Positions 1 to 7,435 of a DNA stretch of 17,396 nt are shown in pieces. Source of the stretch: an uncultured Burkholderiales bacterium (GTDB taxonomy: Bacteria > Pseudomonadota > Gammaproteobacteria > Burkholderiales > Burkholderiaceae_D); the NCBI GenBank assembly GCA_937872165.1, contig CALMOR010000111.1, positions 1-17,396 on the forward strand, given 5' to 3'. A program made the position numbers and the translations under genes. Within the stretch, counting starts at the first letter, position 1. Each line of letters starts with the position of its first letter. The notes under the pieces were generated by a model. The model was not told where the DNA came from. It did not search any database and was given only the letters and a program-made list of their open reading frames with translations.

Positions 1-156
1 CCGGGCCGCACGCAGACGCTGTCGATGGCGGTCTACGAGGCGGTGCAGGCCGGCCAGGACTCCGAAGCGAACTTCCTCGTCGTCGTGACGTCGCTGGTGT
101 GCGTCGTCGTGCTGCTGTCGGCCGGCCGCCTCGCGCCGGCGCGGGTCCATCGATGA
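1..156 (+). CDS. modB: Molybdate ABC transporter permease ModB, C-terminal fragment
   Basis: This is the last 51 codons of an inner-membrane permease, open at the left edge of the window and ending with TGA at 154-156. The visible residues run PGRTQTLSMAVYEAVQAG, then a hydrophobic segment (NFLVVVTSLVCVVVLLSAGRL) that would be the last transmembrane helix. The 'GxTxTLsxAxYxxVQaG' pattern before a final helix is typical of ModB, and the downstream gene is a Mop-domain ATPase, which fits. ModB forms the membrane channel for molybdate delivered by the periplasmic ModA; modA and most of modB lie outside the window. The assignment rests on this short tail plus context, so a related CysW/ModB-type permease cannot be formally excluded, but a molybdate carrier is much the best fit. 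Confidence 0.85.
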   Translation, partial: PGRTQTLSMAVYEAVQAGQDSEANFLVVVTSLVCVVVLLSAGRLAPARVHR

Positions 157-266
157 TCGCGGGCGCCGTCGACCACGCGGTCCACGGCCTCGGCCACGCG
201 ACGCCGCGTCGCGCCGATCCACGCATCGCGCGACTGATCGCAGGCGCGTTGCGGCTCGTCGCATGA
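153..266 (+). CDS. Possible 37-residue linker ORF between modB and modC
   Basis: A short frame starts with an ATG that overlaps the modB stop (ATGA at 153-156) and ends with a TGA that overlaps the modC start (ATGA at 263-266). It fills the 106-nt gap exactly and would couple translation from modB to modC. The product would be a small, Arg/Ala/His-containing peptide (start MIAGAVDHAVHGLGHA) with a mildly amphipathic end (IARLIAGALRLVA). I recognise no family. There is no clear Shine-Dalgarno, and in DNA this GC-rich a stop-free stretch of this length is easily due to chance, so only the double ATGA overlap speaks for it. Confidence 0.22.
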   Translation: MIAGAVDHAVHGLGHATPRRADPRIARLIAGALRLVA

Positions 267-1372
267 GCTTCGAGATCGACCTGTCGCAGCGGATGAAGAG
301 CCAGACGCGGACCTTCGACCTGCACGTGCGCTTCACGACGACCGCGAAGCGCACCGTGATCTACGGGCCGTCCGGCGCGGGCAAGAGCCTGACGCTGCAG
401 GCCATCGCCGGACTTCGGACACCGGACGCGGGCCGCATCGCGTTCGACGGCGACGTGCTGTTCGAACGCGCCGCGGGCATCGACCTGCCCGCGCGGCAGC
501 GACGCTTCGGCTATCTGTTCCAGGACTACGCGCTGTTCCCGAAACTGTCCGTGCGACAGAACATCGCGTTCGGCCTCTCGAACGGGCTCGGCAATCCGTC
601 GGCCCGCGTCGACGCCGAGCCGGTGCGGCGCTGGCTGCGCGCCTTCGAGCTCGTCGAGGTCGCCGACCAGCGGCCGCGCGACCTGTCGGGCGGCCAGCGG
701 CAGCGGACCGCGCTCGCTCGCGCTCTCGTCCATTCACCGCGCGCACTGCTGCTCGACGAGCCGTTCTCCGCGCTCGACCCGTCGCTGAGGCGGCGCATGC
801 GGACCGAGCTCGACCAGTTGCTGCGGGACGTCGACCTGCCGACGGTGATGATCACGCACGACCCGGAGGACCTCGCCCGGTTTGGCGAAGAAGCCTTCTA
901 CATAGAGAATGGGCGCATCACCCATCACACGGAGAACACCATGCAGACCAGCGCGCGCAACCGCTTCGAGGGCACCGTCGTCCGGGTCCGCGAAGGCGCC
1001 GTCAACGACGAGGTCGCGCTGGCCGTCGCCGAAGGCATCCAGGTCGTCGCGACCGTCACACGCGAGAGCCGCGAAGAGCTCGGGCTCGCGATCGGCGCGA
1101 AGGCGTTCGCCCTCGTCAAGGCCTCGTCGATCATCCTCGTCACGGAAGCGGAAGACGTCAGGCTGTCGGCGCGCAACCAGCTCGCCGGCAAGGTCGCCCG
1201 CGTCGTGCCCGGTGCGATCAACACCGAGGTCGTGCTGCAGGTGCCGGGCAGCTCGGAGGTCGTCGCCGTCGTCACGAACGAGAGCGCGGCCCATCTGAAG
1301 CTCGCGGTCGGATCGATGGCCACCGCGATCTTCAAGGCGTCGAGCGTGGTCGTCGGCGTGCACGCGTCCTAG
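263..1372 (+). CDS. modC: Molybdate ABC transporter ATP-binding protein ModC with tandem Mop domains
   Basis: The 369-residue cytoplasmic ATPase powers molybdate import through ModB. The nucleotide-binding domain covers about residues 1-222: Walker A GPSGAGKS (35-42), Q-loop Gln87, signature LSGGQRQR (141-148), Walker B LLLDEP (162-167) and H-loop His199. It is followed almost at once by two Mop/TOBE repeats (about 229-297 and 301-368), each with the 'R.x.GxVxxVxxGAxNxEVxL' core; these bind oxyanion. Usual ModC proteins of about 350 residues have one Mop domain after a longer linker, so the tail here looks like a whole di-Mop molbindin (ModG type) joined to the ATPase. The start ATG overlaps the stop of the preceding short ORF; no strong Shine-Dalgarno is seen. 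The hybrid-kinase gene begins 16 nt after the TAG. Confidence 0.93.
   Translation: MSFEIDLSQRMKSQTRTFDLHVRFTTTAKRTVIYGPSGAGKSLTLQAIAGLRTPDAGRIAFDGDVLFERAAGIDLPARQRRFGYLFQDYALFPKLSVRQNIAFGLSNGLGNPSARVDAEPVRRWLRAFELVEVADQRPRDLSGGQRQRTALARALVHSPRALLLDEPFSALDPSLRRRMRTELDQLLRDVDLPTVMITHDPEDLARFGEEAFYIENGRITHHTENTMQTSARNRFEGTVVRVREGAVNDEVALAVAEGIQVVATVTRESREELGLAIGAKAFALVKASSIILVTEAEDVRLSARNQLAGKVARVVPGAINTEVVLQVPGSSEVVAVVTNESAAHLKLAVGSMATAIFKASSVVVGVHAS
931..1372 (+). other. Internal translation start in modC that would yield a free di-Mop molbindin
   Basis: GGAG at 931-934 lies six bases before an in-frame ATG at 941-943 (modC codon 227), exactly at the border between ATPase and Mop repeats. Initiation here would give a 143-residue protein (MQTSARNRFEGTVVRV...) made only of the two Mop repeats. 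Stand-alone di-Mop molbindins such as Azotobacter ModG are about this size and store or buffer molybdate in the cytoplasm. Either the modC frame has fused with a former molbindin gene, or both products are made. The motif is seen directly; its use is inference. Confidence 0.4.
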
Positions 1373-1388
1373 TGCCGCGACCCCATCG

Positions 1389-4300
1389 ATGAACGTCACC
1401 GGAGCGGCCGCGGTCGCTGCGTTCCGCGATGCGCGCAAGCGCTTCCGTCTACCCGCGAGGACCATCGCCGGCCTGATCCTCGCCGCGCTGGTCGTCCTCG
1501 TGACGTCGGGACTCGCCTATCGCTCTCTTCGCGCGAGCCAGGCCACGGCGGACCGGGTGGGCCGCACGCTCGACGTGATCGAACGCCTGCAGACGCTGCT
1601 CGAACACGTCAAGGACGCGGAGAGCGGGCAGCGCGGCTATCTGCTCACCGGCACCGAGAACTACCTGGCGCGTTACACCATCGCGCAGACCTCGGCGCCG
1701 GCCGAGCTGGCGTCGCTGCGCAGCGTGACGGCCGACAACCCGCGACAGCAGGCCCGCTATGTCGCGCTCGCGCCGCTGGTCGAGGACAAGCTCGACGAAC
1801 TGCGCGAGACGGTCTCGCTGCGGCGGGCCGGCAAGATCGACGAGGCGCTCGCGATCGGTGCGCACGATCGCGGCAAGGTCGGCATGGACAGCATCCGTTC
1901 GATCGTCGGCGACATGCAGGCCGACGAGCGACGACTGCTCTCGGAACGGCAACGCGACAGCGAGGACGCGTTCCGCAACGGCTTCCTGTTCACGATGGCC
2001 GGAGCGGCCGTCCTGCTGATGCTGATCGGTACCGCCGCATGGCTGCTGGCCCGCGGGCATCGTGAGCGCGAGACCGAGAGCTGGCTGCGCGAAGGCGTCG
2101 CCGGCGTCGCCGCGCAGATGCTGGGCGAGAAGCGGCTCGACCTGCTGTGCGACGGCGCACTCGCGTTCCTCGCCCGCTATCTCGACGTCCCGCTCGCGGC
2201 GCTCTACGCGACCGACGCGCAGGGTCGGATGCGGCGTCTCGCGAGCTTCGGCGACGCGGTCGTCGAAGCCGGAGACGCGGTCGCCGCCGAAGGCCTCGTC
2301 TCCCGTGCCGCCAGGGACGATCGTCCGATGGTCGTGCGCGACGTACCGGCCGACTACGCGTTCGTGTCCGCGCTCGGCCGCGGCAGGCCGAAGGCCTTGC
2401 TGATCGCACCGGCGAGCGCGGACGGCGTGGTCCAGGCGGTGACCGAGTTCGGCTTCCTTCGCGCCGTGGAGCCCGAGGACCGCGAGCTGCTCGCGCGCGT
2501 CTCGGAGGTGCTGGCCATCGCGATCCGTTCGTCGCACGAGCGGGAACGCATCGAGCAGCTGCTCGCCGAGACGCAGCAGCAGTCCGAGGAACTGCAGACC
2601 CAGCAGGAAGAACTGCGCGTCGGCAACGAGGAACTCGAAGAGCAGAGCAACGCGCTGAAAGCGTCGCAGTCGCAGCTCGAAGGCCAGCAGATCGAGCTCG
2701 AGCAGACCAACTCGCAGCTCGAAGAGCAGACCCAGATGCTCGAGGCGCAGAAGGACTCGCTGGTCCGCTCGCAGACCGTGCTCGCCGAGAAGGCCGCCGA
2801 GCTCGAACGCTCGAACCAGTACAAGAGCGAGTTCCTCGCCAACATGAGCCACGAGTTGCGCACGCCGCTCAACTCGACGCTGATCCTGTCGAAGCTGCTG
2901 GCCGACAACAAGCACGGCAACCTCACCGCCGAGCAGGTCCGCTTCGCGGACACCATCGCATCGGCCGGCAACGATCTGCTGACGCTGATCAACGACATCC
3001 TCGATTTGTCGAAGATCGAGGCCGGCAAGGTCGAGGTCGCGCTCGAGCCGGTGTCCGTCGGGCGGGTCGTCGATGCGTTGAAGCGGACCTTCGAGCCGAT
3101 CGCGAAGGACAAGGGTCTCGCTTTCGGCGTGCTCGTCGAGCCGGGCGTGCCGGAGACCATCGAGACCGACCCGCATCGACTCGCGCAGATCCTGCGCAAC
3201 CTGCTGTCGAACGCGTTCAAGTTCACCGACAAGGGCGACGTCGGCCTTCAGGTCTTCGCGTCCGGCGACGCGACGATCTCGATGGCCGTCAGCGACAGCG
3301 GCATCGGCATCGCGCCGCACGAGCAGGCGGCGATCTTCGAAGCCTTCCGCCAGGCCGACGGCAGCACGCATCGCCGCTTCGGCGGCACCGGTCTCGGACT
3401 GTCGATCTCGCGCGACCTCGCGAAGCTGCTCGGCGGCGACATCGTCGTCCACAGCACGCCGGGCCAGGGCAGCGTGTTCACGCTGACGGTGCCGGTCGAC
3501 GCGCATCGCAAGGCGGCAGGCGCCGTCCCGGTCGCGCCCGTCCCGCCGCCGATGCCCCCGCGATCGATCGTCGTCGGCGTCCCGTCGCCCAACGACGCGC
3601 CGGGCCTCGGGCCGGTCGCGACCGACGACCGCCATACGCTGCAGCCCAACAGCCGCACCATCCTCGTCGTCGAGGACGACAAGCGCTTCGCGGCCATCCT
3701 GCAGGACCTCGCGCACGAGATGGGCTTCCAGTGCGTCGTCACGCACACCGCGAGCGAAGGGCTCTCCGCGGCGTCCAACTATCGACCGAGCGCCATCCTG
3801 CTCGACATGAACCTGCCGGATCATTCGGGCCTCGGCGTGCTCGACCAGTTGAAGCGCAATCCGCTCACCCGCCACATCCCGGTCCACGTCGCGTCGGTCG
3901 CCGACTACAGCCAGGAAGCGCGCGAGCTCGGCGCCGTCGGCTACGACCTGAAGCCGGTCACGCGTGCTGGTCGTCGAGGACGACGCGCGTCAGCTCGACA
4001 GCATCCGCCGCCTGCTCGAGAGCGACGGCGTCGAGATCGTCGGCGCGGCCAACGCGTCCGACGCGCTGTCGCACCTGCAGGCGACGACCTTCGACTGCAT
4101 GGTGATGGACCTCAACCTTCCGGACCTGTCGGGCTACGACCTGCTCGAGAAGATGGCCGCGCACGAGGACGTGTCGTTCCCGCCCGTCATCGTCTATACG
4201 GGCCGCATGCTGACGCGGTCGGAGGAGCAGCGTCTGGGACGGTACTCGCGCTCGATCATCATCAAGGACGCGCGCTCGCCGGAGCGCCTGCTCGACGAGG

Positions 4301-4779
4301 TCACGCTGTTCCTGCATCAGGTCGAAGCCGACCTGCCTCCCGATCGGCAGAAGATGCTGCGCGAGGCGCGGCATCGCGAAGCGACCTTCGAGGGACGCCG
4401 GGTGCTGGTGGTCGAGGACGACGTGCGCAACGTGTTCGCGCTGACCAGCGTGCTCGAGCCGAAGGGCCTGAAGATCGAGATCGCCCGCAACGGCCTCGAG
4501 GCGCTGGCCGTGCTCGACCGCAGTGCCGGCGATGCCGCGGCGGCCATCGACCTCGTGCTGATGGACATCATGATGCCGGAGATGGACGGCTACACCGCGA
4601 TGCGCGAGATCCGCAAGGACGGCCGCTGGAAGAAGCTGCCGATCATCGCGCTGACCGCGAAGGCGATGCGCGACGACCAGGAGAAATGCATCGCCGCGGG
4701 CGCGAACGACTACGTCGCGAAGCCGCTCGACGTGGAGAAGCTGCTGTCGCTGGTCCGCGTGTGGATGCCGAAGTCGTGA
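1389..4779 (+). pseudogene. CHASE3-GAF hybrid histidine kinase with three receivers, interrupted by a frame change at ~3960
   Basis: This is a membrane sensor kinase. In the first frame (1389-3962): TM1 about residues 25-45, an extracytoplasmic CHASE3 region (about 50-195, with ESGQRGYLLTG at 78-88), TM2 about 199-221, a GAF-like domain (about 232-380), a Gln/Glu-rich coiled coil (about 383-475), HisKA with phospho-acceptor His488 (MSHELRTP), HATPase with N-box Asn608, DSGIG (636-640) and GGTGLG (665-670), a Pro-rich linker, then receiver 1 (Asp763/764, Asp806, Lys855). After KPVT the sense jumps to the next frame at 3961 (RVLVVEDD), which encodes receivers 2 and 3 and ends at TGA 4777-4779. 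In relatives about 25 residues separate KPV from the next receiver; here they are gone, so the lesion is most simply a deletion of 3n+2 bases. The first frame stays open to 5645 and enters cheR in frame. A sequencing or assembly error is possible. Confidence 0.85.
3964..4779 (+). CDS. Receiver 2 and receiver 3 of the hybrid kinase, out of frame with its N-terminal part
   Basis: This piece carries two complete response-regulator receiver domains that belong to the upstream kinase but lie in another frame. Counting from the Arg codon at 3961, receiver 2 has acidic Asp7/Asp8 and phospho-acceptor Asp50 (MDLNLPDLSG), but its conserved Lys is followed by Asp (IIIKD, Lys102) rather than Pro. Receiver 3 has Asp153/154, Asp202 (MDIMMPEMDG) and a normal KPLD (Lys254). 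The first usable start in this frame is GTG at 3964, with no convincing ribosome binding site, so independent translation as a 271-residue double receiver is doubtful. In an intact gene these domains would receive or relay phosphate from His488. The TGA at 4777-4779 overlaps the GTG start of cheR. Confidence 0.75.
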   Translation: MLVVEDDARQLDSIRRLLESDGVEIVGAANASDALSHLQATTFDCMVMDLNLPDLSGYDLLEKMAAHEDVSFPPVIVYTGRMLTRSEEQRLGRYSRSIIIKDARSPERLLDEVTLFLHQVEADLPPDRQKMLREARHREATFEGRRVLVVEDDVRNVFALTSVLEPKGLKIEIARNGLEALAVLDRSAGDAAAAIDLVLMDIMMPEMDGYTAMREIRKDGRWKKLPIIALTAKAMRDDQEKCIAAGANDYVAKPLDVEKLLSLVRVWMPKS

Positions 4780-5645
4780 CGGGGGCGGTGAAGGAGGTCG
4801 ACCCTCGGGCCGCCGCCGCGGCCACGCGCGACTTCGACATCGAGCTGCACCTGCTGGTCGATGCGATCTTCCTCAAGTATCACTACGACTTCCGCGGCTA
4901 CGCGAACGCGTCGCTGAAGCGCCGCATGCTGGCCGCGATGGCCCGCTTCGGCTGCCGGACCCTGTCGCAACTGCAGGACCGCCTGCTGCACAACCCGACC
5001 TTCTTCCCGGTGCTGCTCGACTACCTGACCGTGCAGGTCAGCGAGATGTTCCGCGACCCCGCGTACTTCCGCGCCGTGCGCGAGAAGGTCGTGCCGCTGC
5101 TGCGCACCTACCCGTCGCTGAAGATCTGGGTCGCGGGCTGCAGCACCGGCGAGGAAGCCTGGTCGCTCGCGATCCTGCTGCGCGAGGAAGGGCTGCTCGA
5201 ACGGACGCTGATCTACGCGACCGACATCAATCCGCGAGCGCTGGCGCAGGCCGAGGCCGGCGTCTACGCGATCGACCGCATCGCCGGCTTCACCGACAAC
5301 CACCGTCGCTCCGGTGCCACGGGGTCGCTGTCGAACTACTACACGGCCGCGTACGATCGCGCCGTGTTCGACAAGTCGTTGCGCGAGCAGATCGTGTTCT
5401 CGGATCACAGCCTCGCGACCGACAGCGTGTTCGCCGAAATGCAACTGGTGTCCTGTCGCAATGTGCTGATCTACTTCACGCGCGAGCTGCAGGACCGTGC
5501 GCTCGGCCTTTTCCGGGAGGCGTTGTGCCGCAAGGGTTTTCTCGGTATCGGTTCGAAGGAATCGCTGCGCTTCTCGACGGCGGCCGACACGTTCGATCCG
5601 TTCGTGGCCGGCGAGCGCATCTATCGAAAGAAGCTCGATGTCTGA
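4776..5645 (+). CDS. cheR: CheR-type protein-glutamate O-methyltransferase
   Basis: The 289-residue SAM-dependent methyltransferase has an all-helical N-terminal CheR domain (about 22-90; DFRGYANASLKRRM, SEMFRDP) and the catalytic domain (about 95-289) with the SAM loop VAGCSTGEEAWSLA (119-132), acidic ATDINPRAL (148-156) and VSCRNVLIYF (225-234). Size and motifs match free-standing CheR. The chosen start is GTG 4776, which overlaps the kinase stop as GTGA; GTG 4788 is an alternative. Known CheR enzymes methylate glutamates of chemoreceptors, but none is present here, so the target may be the neighbouring CHASE3 sensor or another protein. Because of the frame change upstream, this reading frame is continuous with the kinase start at 1389, so a tethered kinase-CheR product is possible. 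Confidence 0.9.
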   Translation: MTGAVKEVDPRAAAAATRDFDIELHLLVDAIFLKYHYDFRGYANASLKRRMLAAMARFGCRTLSQLQDRLLHNPTFFPVLLDYLTVQVSEMFRDPAYFRAVREKVVPLLRTYPSLKIWVAGCSTGEEAWSLAILLREEGLLERTLIYATDINPRALAQAEAGVYAIDRIAGFTDNHRRSGATGSLSNYYTAAYDRAVFDKSLREQIVFSDHSLATDSVFAEMQLVSCRNVLIYFTRELQDRALGLFREALCRKGFLGIGSKESLRFSTAADTFDPFVAGERIYRKKLDV

Positions 5646-6297
5646 TCGGACGCCACCGCCTTCCGCCGTCGACGACGACGCGTCGACGAGCGGTCGCGCG
5701 TCGCTGCGGGATCGGGTCGACGCCGTCGTGATCGGCGCATCGGCCGGCGGCGTCGAGGCCCTCCTGAAGGTGTTGCCGGGCCTGCCCCGGGACCTGCGGG
5801 CGCCGATCCTCGTGGTCCTGCATCTGCCGCGCGAGCGACCCAGCATGCTCGCCGACGTGTTCCGCACGCGCTGCGCGATGCCGGTCCGCGAAGCCGAGGA
5901 CAAGATGCCGATCGAAGCCGGCACGATCTATTTCGCGCCTTCCGACTATCACCTGCTGGTGGACCGGGGACCGACGCTCGCGCTGTCCGCCGACGAACTC
6001 GTCAACTGGTCGCGACCGTCGATCGACATCCTCTTCGAGAGCGCCGTCGACGTCTACGGCACCCGTCTCGCGGGCATCGTGCTGACCGGCGCGAACGACG
6101 ACGGCGCCGCGGGGCTGGCGGCCGTGCATCGCGCGGGCGGCGTCGCGATCGTGCAGGACCCCGCGGAGGCGATGGTGCGAGCGATGCCGAGCGCAGCGCT
6201 CGCGCGCGTCGACGCACAGCACGTGACGACGCTCGCAGGCATCGCCGCCCTGCTGAAGACCTTGGGCGACGCGGCGCCGGCCGGACCCGCCGCATGA
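5638..6297 (+). CDS. cheB: CheB-type protein-glutamate methylesterase without receiver domain
   Basis: The 219-residue protein consists of the CheB esterase/deamidase domain only. The catalytic triad can be read as Ser35 in VIGASAGG, His62 in VVLHLPR, and Asp155 in LTGANDDGAAG. It would remove methyl groups added by the adjacent CheR. Canonical chemotaxis CheB has an N-terminal receiver that controls the esterase; here there is only a short polar leader of about 28 residues, so control must come from elsewhere, perhaps from one of the separate receivers in this cluster. The ATG at 5638 overlaps the end of cheR (stop 5643-5645), and its own stop overlaps the next ATG as ATGA at 6294-6297. An ATG farther upstream in this frame would lie inside cheR and was not chosen. 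Confidence 0.9.
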   Translation: MSDRTPPPSAVDDDASTSGRASLRDRVDAVVIGASAGGVEALLKVLPGLPRDLRAPILVVLHLPRERPSMLADVFRTRCAMPVREAEDKMPIEAGTIYFAPSDYHLLVDRGPTLALSADELVNWSRPSIDILFESAVDVYGTRLAGIVLTGANDDGAAGLAAVHRAGGVAIVQDPAEAMVRAMPSAALARVDAQHVTTLAGIAALLKTLGDAAPAGPAA

Positions 6298-7421
6298 GTC
6301 GCGGCGTGGACTTGCCGGTGAAGATCCTGCTGGTCGACGACCTGCCGGAGAACCTGCTCGCGCTCGCGGCCCTGTTGCGACGCGACGAGATCGAACTGCT
6401 CGAGGCGCGGTCCGGCTCGGAGGCGCTCGAACTGCTGCTCGCGCATCCGGTGGCGCTCGCGCTGGTCGACGTGCAGATGCCCGACATGGACGGGTTCGAG
6501 CTCGCCGAGCTGATGCGCGGCAGCGAGCGCACCCGGTCGATCCCGATCATCTTCGTGACCGCCGGCGCGCACGACGAGCGCCGCATCTTCCAGGGATACG
6601 AGACCGGCGCCGTCGACTTCCTCTTCAAGCCGATCGATCCGCACATCCTGCGCAGCAAGGTCGACGTGTTCGTCGAGCTCGCGCAGCAGCGGCAGCAGCT
6701 CGCCCACGAGCTGCGCGAGAAGACCGAGACGCTGCGTCTGCAGGAGATGTTCACCGCGATGCTCGGCCACGACCTCCGCGGCCCGTTGAGCGCGATCGTG
6801 ATGGGGTCCATCCTGCTCGAGAAGAAGGCGACCGACGACACGACGCGACGCTCGGCCGCACGCACGCTGGCGAGCGCGAAGGCGATGAGCCACATGATCG
6901 CGGACATGCTGGACCTCGCGCGCGTTCGACTCGCGGGCGGCATCCCGATCCGTCACGAGGCGGTCGATCTCGGCGCGCTGTTGCGCCATGCCATCGAAGA
7001 ACAGCGCGCGGCCTTCCCCGATCGCCGCATCGAACTCCGCGCGACCGGCCAGCTCGAGGGCCAGTGGGACGGGTCGCGGGTCACGCAGGTCGTCTCGAAC
7101 CTCGTCGGCAACGCGATCCAGCATGGCGACGCGGACGGCACCGTCGACTGCGAACTCGACGGATCGCAGGAAGACGCGGTGACCCTTTCGGTCAGCAACG
7201 GCGGACGCATTCCCGACGACCTGCTGCCCCATGTGTTCGATCCCTTCCGCAGCCGCGAGACCCACCGTACGCGGAACGACGGCCTCGGACTGGGGCTCTA
7301 CATCGTCGACCAGATCGCGCGCGCCCACGGCGGCAGCGCGACGGTCGCGAGCGGCGACGATCGGCCCACCACCTTCCGCGTCGTGCTGCCGCGCCGCTCG
7401 CGCGACGGCGTCGCGGCCTGA
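6294..7421 (+). CDS. Receiver-histidine kinase hybrid (REC-HisKA-HATPase)
   Basis: The 375-residue soluble protein has a receiver first and a kinase core after it. The receiver (about 8-127) has Asp15/Asp16, phospho-acceptor Asp59 (LVDVQMPDMDG), Thr89 and Lys112 (FKPID). A short coiled coil (130-150) leads to HisKA with His159 (MLGHDLRGPLSAI) and a HATPase domain with N-box Asn269/Asn273, the phase VSNGG (300-304), FDPF (315-318) and GLGLGLYIV (331-339). In the G1 box the usual Asp of DxG appears as Asn302, a change known in some kinases of this REC-first type, so activity is still likely. No membrane segment is present, so it must take input through its receiver, plausibly from the upstream sensor kinase. 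The ATG overlaps the cheB stop. Confidence 0.9.
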   Translation: MSRGVDLPVKILLVDDLPENLLALAALLRRDEIELLEARSGSEALELLLAHPVALALVDVQMPDMDGFELAELMRGSERTRSIPIIFVTAGAHDERRIFQGYETGAVDFLFKPIDPHILRSKVDVFVELAQQRQQLAHELREKTETLRLQEMFTAMLGHDLRGPLSAIVMGSILLEKKATDDTTRRSAARTLASAKAMSHMIADMLDLARVRLAGGIPIRHEAVDLGALLRHAIEEQRAAFPDRRIELRATGQLEGQWDGSRVTQVVSNLVGNAIQHGDADGTVDCELDGSQEDAVTLSVSNGGRIPDDLLPHVFDPFRSRETHRTRNDGLGLGLYIVDQIARAHGGSATVASGDDRPTTFRVVLPRRSRDGVAA

Positions 7422-7435
7422 CCGATCGGACCATC

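Noticed and set aside
2560..2820. Repetitive CAG/GAG-rich DNA in the kinase gene
   Set aside because: It encodes the Gln/Glu heptads of a coiled coil, which explains the repeat.
1449..3887. 812-codon open frame on the minus strand opposite the kinase gene
   Set aside because: Its translation is Arg/Asp/Leu-rich with no domain, and it lies opposite a kinase whose motifs are all readable; it is a mirror of GC-rich third positions.
3963..4775. Middle part of the 1418-codon frame as a novel domain between kinase and CheR
   Set aside because: The segment is Arg/Pro/Ala/Gly-rich without hydrophobic pattern, while the neighbouring frame encodes two perfect receivers over the same bases, so it is out-of-frame sequence.
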